A stretch of 34,349 nucleotides of DNA from a virus, in the IMG/VR virus record IMGVR_UViG_3300031951_000660, positions 1-34,349 of that record. One strand, given 5' to 3'. Positions 7,401 through 15,082 of this stretch are shown here, one piece after another. The translations under genes were made by a program, and so were the position numbers. Each line of letters begins with the position of its first letter. Within the stretch, counting starts at the first letter, position 1. The notes under the pieces were generated by a model. The model was not told the DNA's origin, made no database searches, and saw only the letters and a list, made by a program, of their open reading frames with translations.

Positions 7401-10213
7401 TTTTTGATTCTACTGCGACATTCCATAATAACGTCTTTATCGCAGGAAACTTAAGCATTGGTGGAACAACAACTGTTATCCTCGCAGAAGACTTATTTGT
7501 TATTGACAAAACTATTGTTCTTGGCATTACAACAAATAATATAAATGCTGATGTATCAACTGATACTAGCGCAAATGGTGGTGGTATCTCAATTGCTTCT
7601 ACTGAAGGAAACCCATTAGTTTCACTTCAATCTGTTGGAGTTAATTCACTTCCAAATACACACAAAAAACTTTTATGGTCTAGGGCAGGAACTTATGGAG
7701 TCGGCACCACTGATGCCTGGTTATTTAATTATGCGGTCGGTATTGGATCTACACTAGTTCCAAATGATGTAAGACTTGCAGTTGGTAATGTACAAATTAC
7801 CGATAAGCAAATCAATGCAGATGCTCTTCAAGTTTCAAGACTGGCGAGCGGAATTGCTACAATTACTGGTGCCGATATTAGCAATCTTCACTCTAACAAC
7901 ATCTTCTCGCAATCCGGTATTATCACAGATTTAAGTGGCACGAGATTAAATTATACTGGATTTGGTACGATTACAAATCTTTATAGTAATCTTGCATACA
8001 TTGATAATATTTCTTCTAATGTTGGATTTGCAACTGCGTTTACAAATGAAAGATTAAATGTAACTGGCATTGCAACAGTTTTAAATTTAAATGTAACCAA
8101 TTCTACATTTACTAATCTTAATACATCTAATTTAAATGCAGTAACTGGTGTTGTTACTACGCTAACAAGTACACACTCAAATCTCACAAATATTAATTCA
8201 ACTGGAATTAGCACTCTTAATATACTAAGAACCAGTCAAATTAATTCTACTGGTGTTGTAACTGCTCCAACATTTGTGGGAGATTTGCTAGGTGTAGCAA
8301 ACTATGCCCATGTATCTGGATTCTCTACATTTTCTGGGTATTCTAATACTTCAGGATTCTCCACATTCTCTGGATATGCTAACGCTGCTGGAGTATCAAC
8401 TTTCTCTGGGTATTCTAATACTTCAGGATTCTCTACATTCTCTGGGTATTCTAATACTTCAGGATTCTCTACATTCTCCGGATATGCTAATGCTGCCGGG
8501 GTGGCAACTTTCTCCGATTATGCCAATAACTCTGGTATAGCAACTTATGCTTGGACTGCTGGAGTTTCAACATATTCTGGAGTTGCTGGATATTCCACAT
8601 TCTCTGGTTACTCTGATACAACAGGATTCTCTACATTCTCTGGATATGCTAACGCTGCTGGAGTATCAACTTTTAGTGGATATGCAAACAATGCAGGTAT
8701 AGCAACTTATGCTTGGACTGCTGGTGTAAGTACTTATTCGGGTGTCGCTGGATATTCTACATTCTCTGGTTACTCTGATACAACAGGATTCTCCACATTC
8801 TCTGGATATGCTAACGCTGCTGGAGTATCAACTTTTAGTGGATATGCTAATGCTTCTGGAGTATCTACTTTCTCTGATTATGCCAACATATCTGGTATAG
8901 CGACTTATGCTTGGACTGCTGGTGTAAGTACTTATTCGGGTGTAGCTGGATATTCTACATTCTCTGGTTACTCTAATACTTCTGGATTCTCAACATTTTC
9001 TGGATACTCAAACTCTTCAGGATTTTCTACCTTCTCTGGATACTCAAATACAACAGGATTCTCCACTTTCAGCGGATATGCCAACGTATCTGGTATAGCG
9101 ACTTATGCTTGGACTGCTGGTGTAAGTACTTATTCGGGTGTCGCTGGAGTTTCAACTAGCACTATTGGTGGACTTGTTTCTGTTAATGAGTTAAATGTTT
9201 CTGGAGTATCAACATTAGGCAAAGTTCAGATTACATCAACTGGAATTATTACCTCAACAAATCCTGGTGTTACAACGGTTGTTTACTATGGTGACGGTAG
9301 TAATCTATTTGGCGTTACAGCATTCACGGTTGAATCTCAACCATTTGTAACAACGCCAGTATACCCCACATTCGCTTCTAATGCTGGTGTAAGTTCTGTA
9401 GGAATCGCAAGCACTCAAGTTGCATATATTCCAGATCCTGGTTATTTTGGTATTGGCATCACAAATCCACAATCAAGGTTACATGTCGTTGGCGAAACAA
9501 TACTTGACAAGGTTAAGATTACTTCGTCGGGTATCGTAACTTCATCAAATCCAGGTGTTACAACAGTTGTTTACTATGGTGATGGTAGTAATCTCTTTGG
9601 TGTTACTGCATTCACTGTTGAGGCGCAACCAATTAGTGCTAATCCAGTATATCCAACATTTGCCTCCAATATCGGAGTCAGTTCTGTAGGAATTGCAAGC
9701 ACCCTGATTGCCTTTATTCCTACAAGTGGATTTTTTGGAATTGGAATCACAAATCCGACACAAAAACTTGATGTTGATGGAAACATTCGTATTCGTAATG
9801 GTCTTTATGATAGCACAAATAGCGCAGGAAACTCTGGATTCGTTCTTACATCTAATGGTTCGGATGTTATCTGGTCGAGTGCTGGTGGTATTGGCATTGT
9901 TACCAATGCTGCCGGACTGAATGGTCAAATTCAATTTAATAGTCTTGGCATTTTCTCCGGTGCGAATTCTGTATATTATAATCCAGCAAATGATAATCTT
10001 GGTATTAATACATCAAATCCTAGAAGTGATTTAGATGTTGTTGGCAATTCTAGATTTGAAGAAGTTTATATTACTGGCAATGTTGGTGTGGGCACAACGT
10101 CTCCATCTTATAAGATAGACGCAGTAGGAGATATAAATATCACAGGAGATTATAAAGTTAATGGTAATAGCGTTTTGGAAAACGCTTTGATTTATTCAAT
10201 TGTATTCGGATAG
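4475..10213 (+). CDS. Giant repeat-containing tail fibre protein (1912 aa)
   Basis: This is the longest gene here, and it is composed almost wholly of repeats. The N terminus (~1-70) has the KVGIGTTN fibre motif. Residues ~120-189 are an exact 35-residue tandem duplication. Residues ~190-1270 are degenerate beta-repeats built on SGIATITTLNS / NLNYTGVGTI. Residues ~1280-1560 form a 12-residue array of STFSGY(S/A)N units, interrupted four times by GIATYAWTAGVSTYSGVAG. Residues ~1586-1773 are a ~95-residue domain repeated twice (NPGVTTVVYYGDGSNLFGVT). The end has GVGTTSPSYKIDAVGD, a motif usually seen before a C-terminal intramolecular chaperone, but the protein stops ~30 residues later with no chaperone domain. 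It is probably a long homotrimeric fibre shaft; receptor contact is inferred. A single intact frame of this size argues that it is functional. Confidence 0.88.
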   Translation: MSKFLSGRQSQLNVGISSSTESKTVLQVTGKVGIGTTNAGSRSLYVIGDTQTTGVTTLASAGGITTTGGDLYVGGDLYVADDLVFDELTARNANFTGITTIRNANITGIATIASIAGTGATITNLNVSSGIVTNLLGVAVTFTNGQIVNLAGTAATITNLNVSSGIVTNLLGVAVTFTNGQIVNLAGTAATIANLNVSSGIITNLTGVAATITSITGIAATINRIVSAATSFSQIQVSGISTFNNGPVFIGSGTTTGTASQRLQVTGGAYVSGVVGVGTTNPTSALHVIGDVLVTGVVTATTFNGQINSGVGTITTFTSTNSTITNLTNTRLTSGIGTINNVISDFNTTGVGTVNILNTGIGTINNLNSTILNVSGVGSIATLYSPTANINVGVITDITNTRLTSGIATITTLNSSTGNINNLTNNLLNSGIGSIATLYSTNAYINSGIVTDISGTNLNYTGVGTITNLDVTREVVGTSTITNLYASNGYINVGVVTDLTNTRLSSGIATITTLNSSTGTINNLTNNLLNSGIGSIATLYSTNAYINSGIVTNISGTNLNYTGVGTIATLNSTQTNLTNLNVSGISTFAGAIDANGGATIDNIQIGITNDNTIDTVTGNLTLDSNGGTVNVNDNLTITDVTTSTGGFVINAFGPTTLYRVVDGAFTAGIGYTNNQGLLSISNWDDVAIRVNDTETAAYFNRNGSAELYYDNFKKFETTGYGVTVYDTLQTPQLNVTGIGTITTINSTNIVSTNSDFINLNADNAYIVTGIITEISNSRLTSGIATITTLGATTASITTLSGTNVTYTNSDFTNLNANNANIDVGIVTDISGTRLTYTGVGTITTLDTDTAAINNLTSDYINVGVATATILNSGIGTIANLNNTFLNVSGVATITTLNSTNLTSTNSDFTNLNADYGYISVGVVTDISGARLNYTGVGTIATLDTTNATIDYLTNTDLTVTGIATIQSLDVLGDFDVFDSTATFHNNVFIAGNLSIGGTTTVILAEDLFVIDKTIVLGITTNNINADVSTDTSANGGGISIASTEGNPLVSLQSVGVNSLPNTHKKLLWSRAGTYGVGTTDAWLFNYAVGIGSTLVPNDVRLAVGNVQITDKQINADALQVSRLASGIATITGADISNLHSNNIFSQSGIITDLSGTRLNYTGFGTITNLYSNLAYIDNISSNVGFATAFTNERLNVTGIATVLNLNVTNSTFTNLNTSNLNAVTGVVTTLTSTHSNLTNINSTGISTLNILRTSQINSTGVVTAPTFVGDLLGVANYAHVSGFSTFSGYSNTSGFSTFSGYANAAGVSTFSGYSNTSGFSTFSGYSNTSGFSTFSGYANAAGVATFSDYANNSGIATYAWTAGVSTYSGVAGYSTFSGYSDTTGFSTFSGYANAAGVSTFSGYANNAGIATYAWTAGVSTYSGVAGYSTFSGYSDTTGFSTFSGYANAAGVSTFSGYANASGVSTFSDYANISGIATYAWTAGVSTYSGVAGYSTFSGYSNTSGFSTFSGYSNSSGFSTFSGYSNTTGFSTFSGYANVSGIATYAWTAGVSTYSGVAGVSTSTIGGLVSVNELNVSGVSTLGKVQITSTGIITSTNPGVTTVVYYGDGSNLFGVTAFTVESQPFVTTPVYPTFASNAGVSSVGIASTQVAYIPDPGYFGIGITNPQSRLHVVGETILDKVKITSSGIVTSSNPGVTTVVYYGDGSNLFGVTAFTVEAQPISANPVYPTFASNIGVSSVGIASTLIAFIPTSGFFGIGITNPTQKLDVDGNIRIRNGLYDSTNSAGNSGFVLTSNGSDVIWSSAGGIGIVTNAAGLNGQIQFNSLGIFSGANSVYYNPANDNLGINTSNPRSDLDVVGNSRFEEVYITGNVGVGTTSPSYKIDAVGDINITGDYKVNGNSVLENALIYSIVFG
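4832..5041. repeat. Exact 105-bp tandem duplication inside the giant fibre gene
   Basis: Bases 4832-4936 and 4937-5041 are identical over the full unit as I read them, and a diverged third unit starts at 5042. The 35-codon period keeps the frame. Perfect identity, including silent positions, implies recent duplication by slippage or unequal exchange. Confidence 0.95.
5642..6175. repeat. 77-residue block repeated at a 303-bp interval
   Basis: 5642-5872 and 5945-6175 encode near-identical 77-residue blocks (starting INVGV, ending LNYTGVGTI) that differ at only a handful of residues. They are separated by a short 24-residue segment, so the real period is 101 codons. Confidence 0.9.
8309..9150. 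repeat. 12-codon STFSGY repeat array with four WTAG spacers
   Basis: By eye there are fifteen exact STFSGY units and two FSDY variants, mostly spaced 36 bp apart. They are broken four times by a 19-residue spacer containing the only Trp of the array. Silent changes differ among units, but several neighbouring units are near-identical in DNA, so the array is prone to expansion and loss. Confidence 0.93.
9230..9795. repeat. Twofold ~95-residue domain duplication near the fibre C terminus
   Basis: The segments at ~9230-9515 and ~9518-9795 encode two copies of the same domain, each with NPGVTTVVYYGDGSNLFGV, PVYPTFASN and a GIGITNP turn. The copies differ at many residues, so this is an older duplication than the one at 4832. 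Confidence 0.88.
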
Positions 10214-10218
10214 TATAA

Positions 10219-10545
10219 ATGACGAACGCTTTTAAATTGAAAACTAAAGCAAGTGTAGGTGTAACAACTGTTGGCATTTATACTGCTCCATCTGCGACCA
10301 CAACAACTATTATTGGCATTACACTCGCAAATGTATCGGGTACGGGTATTAATGTTGGTATTGGAATTACAAGAGCAGTCGGAGATAATATCAGTCTTTT
10401 GAGAAACGTTCCCATTCCACAGGGATCAACCTTAGAATTTATGCAAGGTAATAAAATTGTATTGGAAGCAACGGATACCTTAACTGCTAAAAGTGATGTT
10501 GCTGGAAGTTTAGATGTTGCGGTTACCCTGTTAGAAATGACCTGA
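10219..10545 (+). CDS. Small virion-associated protein (108 aa), paralogue of the one at 4135
   Basis: This protein has the same plan as the 112-residue protein at 4135: a short charged N terminus (NAFKLKTKAS), VGIYTAPSATTTTIIGITLANVSG, a central ITRAVGDN strand, then GNKIVLEATDTLTAKSD and LLEMT. Both paralogues sit immediately before a fibre gene. The start codon overlaps TATAAATG (10214-10221) and there is no strong Shine-Dalgarno sequence. The following gene begins one base after the stop, so the two are probably co-translated. No family is recognised; an adaptor role for the next fibre is inferred from position. Confidence 0.7.
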   Translation: MTNAFKLKTKASVGVTTVGIYTAPSATTTTIIGITLANVSGTGINVGIGITRAVGDNISLLRNVPIPQGSTLEFMQGNKIVLEATDTLTAKSDVAGSLDVAVTLLEMT

Positions 10546-10546
10546 T

Positions 10547-12223
10547 ATGGCACTTACAAAGATTAGTGGCGAAGTTCTTCAAAGTTCTATAAACATAGGA
10601 GTCGTTACGGCTTCGCAAATCAATGTTGGAAGTGCCGTTACGATTCATAGTGCAGGTTTTACAATAGGAAGTTCCGATCTACATTCCACAGGGCTTTCTA
10701 TTCGGAATATTAATTCCACAGGTGTTGTCACTGCTACAACTTTTAGTGGAAACTTAACTGGTAATGTAACAGGAAACGCAACAGGTCTTTCAGGAACTCC
10801 AAATATCACTGTTAGTGCCATTACTGCTGCGAGTGCAGTAATCACTGGAAACGTCAGTGTTGCTGGAACAGTGACCTATGAAGACACGACTAACGTTGAT
10901 TCTGTTGGTGTTATTACAGCGAGGAGTGGAGTACGAGTTAGTGCTGGTTCTTCTGTCGGTATAGGCACTAATAATCCAGCAGAACAATTAGAATTAACTG
11001 CAGGTTCTGAACGTTTAATGATAGGTGCCAATAGTCCTAGCACTTATTCTAGAATTGCTGCGAGAAATACTGCGAATTCTGGATATAGAGGTTTACAGAT
11101 TGACGGTAGTGATTTATTAATAAACAGCAATACTAGTGGTAATATTCTTGCTTGTACTGGTGGTGGTAACTTGGGCATAGGAACAGCATCCCCAGGTGCA
11201 AAACTAGATGTTAATGGAAGTAGTAAGTTTAACGGTTCTTTTACTATACAAAGTAGCGGAACAACACGGGGATATTTTGGTGATGTTGATGGCACCACTA
11301 ATATGCAACTTCGTGCTGAAAACGCAATTGAATTCAAAGCCGGTGGCAATACAGAAAGAATGAGGATTTTATCGGGTGGTAATGTTGGTATAGGATTTAC
11401 AAATCCACGAGCAGCATTACATGTAGGAAGTATAATTGCCACTGTATCTGGTGGTAATGGAGTTTTGTGGACGACTTATGGAGCATTATCATCTAGTCAG
11501 GTTTCAAGTTATAATAATAATTTAATAGGTTATAACTTAAGAGGATGGTTAAATTATATTGAGGGAGGAATAAGTAATAATAATTTTTATGCAACAAATA
11601 CTGCTTCATATGGATTTAGTGGTATCGAACAAGCATATGGTGGATATATAAACTTTTATACTTGCAATACTGCAAATCAAGCAACTACTGCAAATACAAC
11701 TGTAACACCAAGATTAGCTGCAGTAATATCTCCAGGTGGAAATACTGGCATAGGAACCGACAATCCAACCCAAAAACTTCACGTACAAGGTGATGTATTG
11801 TCTTCTTCGGTACGTGTATATACTAACTTAAACGATCAAACTGATACTGGTAATATAGCATCTGGCACAAATTTAACATATAGAAATATGTCAGGTTTTC
11901 ACAGTTATACCGCAGCGGTAACGTGTAATAATACTTGGTATACTTTATTTCCAAGATTTAATGATACAAGTGGAGTTATTTTTGTTACGTCTGGAGATGC
12001 GTCTTCAAAAAATGTTCAAGAATGGGCTTTTAATACTACTAGTCCTGGTTACGGCGTTAACTTATTGAATCAATTACACGCTGGTGGTAGTTGGAACACT
12101 GGAAGTTTTAGTTTGTCGTTAAGTAGTTCTGGAAATAATCTCACATTACAAGCAAAGGCAACGAGTTACTATTCATCAGGTAATATTGCGGGTATATATA
12201 TGAAAATAATATCGGATTATTAA
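10547..12223 (+). CDS. Modular tail fibre protein (558 aa)
   Basis: The N-terminal region carries STGVVTATTFSGNLTGNVTGN, followed by the module GTVTYEDTTNVDSVGVITAR, which also occurs in the fibre gene at 19856. Residues ~140-300 contain three VGIG(T/F)xNP turns with alternating TERMRIL-type strands, the usual triple-beta-helix shaft signature. A central Gly/Asn/Tyr-rich region (~305-400) is specific to this protein. The C-terminal ~140 residues (SGFHSYTAAVTCNNTWYTLF, ending IAGIYMKIISDY) look like a beta-sandwich tip. The gene directly follows its 108-residue partner and is followed by a 71-residue gene. Host attachment is inferred. No intramolecular chaperone domain is present. Confidence 0.82.
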   Translation: MALTKISGEVLQSSINIGVVTASQINVGSAVTIHSAGFTIGSSDLHSTGLSIRNINSTGVVTATTFSGNLTGNVTGNATGLSGTPNITVSAITAASAVITGNVSVAGTVTYEDTTNVDSVGVITARSGVRVSAGSSVGIGTNNPAEQLELTAGSERLMIGANSPSTYSRIAARNTANSGYRGLQIDGSDLLINSNTSGNILACTGGGNLGIGTASPGAKLDVNGSSKFNGSFTIQSSGTTRGYFGDVDGTTNMQLRAENAIEFKAGGNTERMRILSGGNVGIGFTNPRAALHVGSIIATVSGGNGVLWTTYGALSSSQVSSYNNNLIGYNLRGWLNYIEGGISNNNFYATNTASYGFSGIEQAYGGYINFYTCNTANQATTANTTVTPRLAAVISPGGNTGIGTDNPTQKLHVQGDVLSSSVRVYTNLNDQTDTGNIASGTNLTYRNMSGFHSYTAAVTCNNTWYTLFPRFNDTSGVIFVTSGDASSKNVQEWAFNTTSPGYGVNLLNQLHAGGSWNTGSFSLSLSSSGNNLTLQAKATSYYSSGNIAGIYMKIISDY

Positions 12224-12236
12224 ACATAAAACTCAT

Positions 12237-12452
12237 ATGACTTTTTATAGAATAGAAATTTTAAAAGATGGTGAATGGGAACTAAAAGACTGGTCTCATT
12301 CAAAAATTCCAACTCAAGAAAAAGCTTTAACTAGAAAGCAAGAATTGATTGATGAAGGTCAAGATGAAAGTTCAATTAGAGTTGTTGAAGATAACGGACC
12401 AGAATCTCCATTAGATTCAAGAATTCCAGGAAACACTTTTGGTCCAGAATAA
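12237..12452 (+). CDS. Small acidic protein, possible fibre accessory (71 aa)
   Basis: This is a charged, soluble protein with FYRIEILKDGEWELKDWSHSK, a helix (ALTRKQELIDEGQ), the SSIRVVEDNG strand and a Pro-rich tail. It follows the 558-residue fibre by 13 bases and precedes a late promoter that overlaps its stop codon, so it belongs to the upstream fibre unit. By analogy with phage fibre-assembly chaperones encoded just after their fibre, it may help fold or assemble that fibre. No family match is recognised. Confidence 0.65.
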   Translation: MTFYRIEILKDGEWELKDWSHSKIPTQEKALTRKQELIDEGQDESSIRVVEDNGPESPLDSRIPGNTFGPE

Positions 12453-12455
12453 ATA
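12448..12455 (+). promoter_or_regulatory. Late promoter octamer AATAAATA (stop-codon embedded)
   Basis: The TAA stop at 12450-12452 is inside the octamer. The gap to ATG 12470 is 14 bases, ACTAAAAAACAGAT, and contains no Shine-Dalgarno sequence. Confidence 0.7.
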
Positions 12456-12469
12456 ACTAAAAAACAGAT

Positions 12470-13756
12470 ATGTCATATCTTGGAAACCTGCCTTCGATTG
12501 GAGAAAATAATTCTTTCAAAATTTTGGATGACATTTCATCATACACACTGACGTTCGATGGTAGTGATTCAAGTATCATTTCGCTGGTTAATGACACAAT
12601 CACGCTAAACAATCATCGATTCATTACCGGGCAGAGAGTTACTTACAGCACCACTGGAACTGCAATTGGTAACTTAATTTCTGGTAATGTTTACTATATT
12701 ATTAAATACGACCAAAATAGCATTCGTCTTGCATTGAGTTATGTCAATGCAATAAACGGCGCCTTTATTCAAATCACTGGACCTGGAGTAGGAACAAATC
12801 ATACATTCAATGTTGCCTTCGACGGAATCAATACAAGATTCAAGGCAACATATGATAATGGAACCAAAGCAGCAATGACTCGTGCTGCTCAACTTCAAAT
12901 TTCTATTAATGGTGTTATTCAGCAACCAAATGATACGACAACACCAGCAAATGGATTTGGATTTGATTTAGATTCTGTCATTGTATTTTCAACACCCCCA
13001 GCAATCACCGATGTCTTTTGGGGAAATCTAGTTGCCAACAACTTCCCAACCTTTGATATTGCGGATAATACTGTTGATAGTTTCACTGGCAATAATGCAA
13101 CAACTGACTTTACACTTTCTAAAATACCAGCAAACAATCAGAATGTTTTAGCTACACTAGATGGTGTTGTACAGTATCCTTCAGATGCTTTTGTAACTAG
13201 AGCATATAGTGTCAATGCAAATGTTATTAGTTTTGTATCAGCACCTGGAAGTGGAGTTGCAATTCAGGTAAGACACATTGGCTTTGCTGGTGCAACGTCA
13301 AGTAATGTCACTGGTTTTTATGGGCGCACTGGCAATGTAGGGCTTACAACTGCTGATAATGTTGTTGTAGGTTCCATTACAGTTGGACCTGGTGGCATCA
13401 ATACGACTGGTGCTGCCGTTTCAATGGGCAATGTTGGTGCAGGAATCATCACAGCATCCAAGTTTGTTGGTGATGGTTCTTTGTTGACTGGCGTTGTTTC
13501 TTCCAAGTGGAGAGCAAACACTGCTGGTATTACAACCGAAAGTTCTGTTGGAGTTAATACTACAAGCGTTGATGTATCAGCACTCACTGGTGTTGGCAAC
13601 TCATTCCAAGGAATTTATGTTTCAAATGGTATGGTGATAATGGATAATACTCTGAACGGCAATCATTATATTGGAACAAACTTTAATGGTCTGATGGCAG
13701 GACCTGTGAATGTTAATGGTGCTCTGACGATTGATGGAGTTTGGGTCGTCGTATAA
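12470..13756 (+). CDS. Virion structural/fibre protein with GVWVVV C-terminal motif (428 aa)
   Basis: The N terminus (MSYLGNLPS, FKILDDISSYTLTFDGSDSS) resembles that of the 246-residue protein at 24756 (LKLDDISSQFNGS), a domain common in marine phage structural proteins. Two internal segments repeat the idea of 'NGVIQQP' and 'DGVVQYPSDAF', again like 24756 (GGVIQEPSSAY). Residues ~325-345 hold ITASKFVGDGSLLTG, a fibre-shaft motif. The C terminus (FNGLMAGPVNVNGALTIDG-VWVVV) belongs to a motif shared with the proteins at 24756, 28014 and 28250. The protein is likely a baseplate-proximal or fibre-connecting component; exact role unknown. Its stop codon lies inside the next late promoter. Confidence 0.75.
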   Translation: MSYLGNLPSIGENNSFKILDDISSYTLTFDGSDSSIISLVNDTITLNNHRFITGQRVTYSTTGTAIGNLISGNVYYIIKYDQNSIRLALSYVNAINGAFIQITGPGVGTNHTFNVAFDGINTRFKATYDNGTKAAMTRAAQLQISINGVIQQPNDTTTPANGFGFDLDSVIVFSTPPAITDVFWGNLVANNFPTFDIADNTVDSFTGNNATTDFTLSKIPANNQNVLATLDGVVQYPSDAFVTRAYSVNANVISFVSAPGSGVAIQVRHIGFAGATSSNVTGFYGRTGNVGLTTADNVVVGSITVGPGGINTTGAAVSMGNVGAGIITASKFVGDGSLLTGVVSSKWRANTAGITTESSVGVNTTSVDVSALTGVGNSFQGIYVSNGMVIMDNTLNGNHYIGTNFNGLMAGPVNVNGALTIDGVWVVV

Positions 13757-13759
13757 ATA
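13752..13759 (+). promoter_or_regulatory. Late promoter octamer TATAAATA (stop-codon embedded)
   Basis: This is a perfect match to the T4 late consensus. The final Val-stop codons of the 428-residue protein (GTA TAA) supply its first bases. ATG 13790 lies 30 bases downstream. Confidence 0.78.
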
Positions 13760-13789
13760 TTCAAAACTGGAAGTCTTATTATAAGATAG

Positions 13790-14770
13790 ATGGCAATCAT
13801 TAATTTCAACAGTATTTCTGGTGTTAGTACGATCTCGGTAGCGAGTTCCATTACTGTTGGAAACAATGTATCAATCGGAACTGATAGAGTTACTGCTACG
13901 ACTTTTAGTGGTAATTTGACTGGTAATGTTACTGGAACTGTTAATTCTTCTGGCATTGCTACATTTTCTAATGGTCTTGTAGTTTCTGCCGGAACTACTG
14001 CTGCCCCATCTATAAGTCCAAGTGGGGACTCAAACACAGGAATATTCTTTCCATCACCTGATACCATTGCGTTTACTGAAGGTGGTGTTGAGTCATTAAG
14101 ACTTGGAAGCACTGGTAATATTGGTATAGGAACTGATAATGTAAATCAAAAAATAACAATTCAAAATAGTGCTTCTTTAAATGAAATACAATTTAGAGGG
14201 AGCGAATACACTAATGTTTATTCAACTACGGATAATGGATTTGATATTGGTATCAATAATCCTTCAAGCACTGGATCTTTTCGTATTCTAACGGCAAATA
14301 CCTCAAGATTTAGTGTAGATTCAAACGGTAGGATAACTACACCTTATCAACCAGTGTTCCACGCATATGGAGTTGGTAGTGGAACATATGCTACTGGAAA
14401 CTATATAATTTTTCCATCTACATATGTTAACATTGGAAGTCATTATAATACAAGTAATGGAGTTTTTACCGCACCAGTAGCAGGAACTTATTTATTTTTC
14501 TGGTCAAATGTTGGAAATAATATATCTGATGTTTATAGATTTTTTATTCATAAAAATAATTCTTCTGTTAATACCCAACAGTTAAGATTGGATTCTACTG
14601 CTACTGGATCGGAATATCCTGTTAATGCAATTCAGCAGACAATACTGACTTTAAGTGCCAATGATACAATTAGAATATATTTTAGTTCTGATAGTGGAAA
14701 TGTTTTTTATCCATCTACTAATTCTTCAACTGACAATTATCCAAATTTTGGTGGGTACTTAATAGGATAA
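13790..14770 (+). CDS. Tail fibre with C1q-like C-terminal domain (326 aa)
   Basis: Residues 1-60 are fibre shaft (VTATTFSGNLTGNVTGTVNSSG). Residues ~65-110 contain APSISPSGDSNTGIFFPSPD and GNIGIGTDN, a segment also found in the fibre at 31179. Residues ~186-326 read as a C1q/TNF-like beta-sandwich: a YQPVFHAYG strand, GVFTAPVAGTYLFFW at ~224, L(S)ANDTIRIYF, and a closing NFGGYLIG strand. C1q-type domains form compact trimers and bind sugars or proteins in other systems (family knowledge), which suits a receptor-binding fibre tip. The gene is followed by a 90-residue partner, the same pairing seen at 28489/29384. Confidence 0.8.
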   Translation: MAIINFNSISGVSTISVASSITVGNNVSIGTDRVTATTFSGNLTGNVTGTVNSSGIATFSNGLVVSAGTTAAPSISPSGDSNTGIFFPSPDTIAFTEGGVESLRLGSTGNIGIGTDNVNQKITIQNSASLNEIQFRGSEYTNVYSTTDNGFDIGINNPSSTGSFRILTANTSRFSVDSNGRITTPYQPVFHAYGVGSGTYATGNYIIFPSTYVNIGSHYNTSNGVFTAPVAGTYLFFWSNVGNNISDVYRFFIHKNNSSVNTQQLRLDSTATGSEYPVNAIQQTILTLSANDTIRIYFSSDSGNVFYPSTNSSTDNYPNFGGYLIG

Positions 14771-14776
14771 TAAATA
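14769..14776 (+). promoter_or_regulatory. Late promoter octamer AATAAATA
   Basis: The octamer overlaps the fibre stop (TAA, 14768-14770). A leader beginning CTCAAAAAGAC leads to ATG 14793 after 16 bases. Confidence 0.65.
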
Positions 14777-14792
14777 CTCAAAAAGACTTTAT

Positions 14793-15065
14793 ATGGATTA
14801 TACAATTACCTTAACAGAAGCAGAAGATCTAGCACTTCAATATGTCGCCGCAGACCCACAAGACTGGATTGATAATGCTGCTACCAACAGAGCAAGAATT
14901 GCGATTGATGAAATCTGCGACCTTTATGTAAAACATAAGTTGGACAATAACCAACCAATCACTGCTACTAACAAACCTGATATGGTCTTAGCGGCATACG
15001 AAGAAGGTCTAGTCAAAACAGCAGCACAAAGAAACGAAGAAGCAGCAGCACAGTTACCTCAATAA
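14793..15065 (+). CDS. 90-residue conserved protein, partner of a C1q-tipped fibre (copy 1)
   Basis: This is a mostly alpha-helical acidic protein: an N-terminal MDYTITLTEAEDLALQYVAA, an Asp/Trp motif (DPQDWIDNAATNRARIAIDE), a Cys in EICDLYVKH and an Ala/Glu-rich tail. The first 86 residues differ from the protein at 29384 at only two positions (QP versus EA at 54-55), yet I count about 31 silent codon differences. Both copies directly follow a C1q-tipped fibre gene. A tail-fibre assembly helper or a small virion component is inferred from this strict pairing. No named family is certain. The stop codon lies inside the next late promoter. Confidence 0.78.
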   Translation: MDYTITLTEAEDLALQYVAADPQDWIDNAATNRARIAIDEICDLYVKHKLDNNQPITATNKPDMVLAAYEEGLVKTAAQRNEEAAAQLPQ

Positions 15066-15068
15066 ATA
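15061..15068 (+). promoter_or_regulatory. Late promoter octamer AATAAATA (stop-codon embedded)
   Basis: The octamer overlaps the TAA at 15063-15065. The 14-base leader CCTAAAAAACCATA leads to ATG 15083 and has no Shine-Dalgarno sequence. It is almost the same as the leader before 24756. Confidence 0.72.
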
Positions 15069-15082
15069 CCTAAAAAACCATA

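Noticed and set aside
8309-9150. Regular ~36-bp repeats that could suggest a CRISPR array
   Set aside because: The repeats stay in frame, vary at silent sites, lack unique spacers and encode a coherent 12-residue protein repeat.
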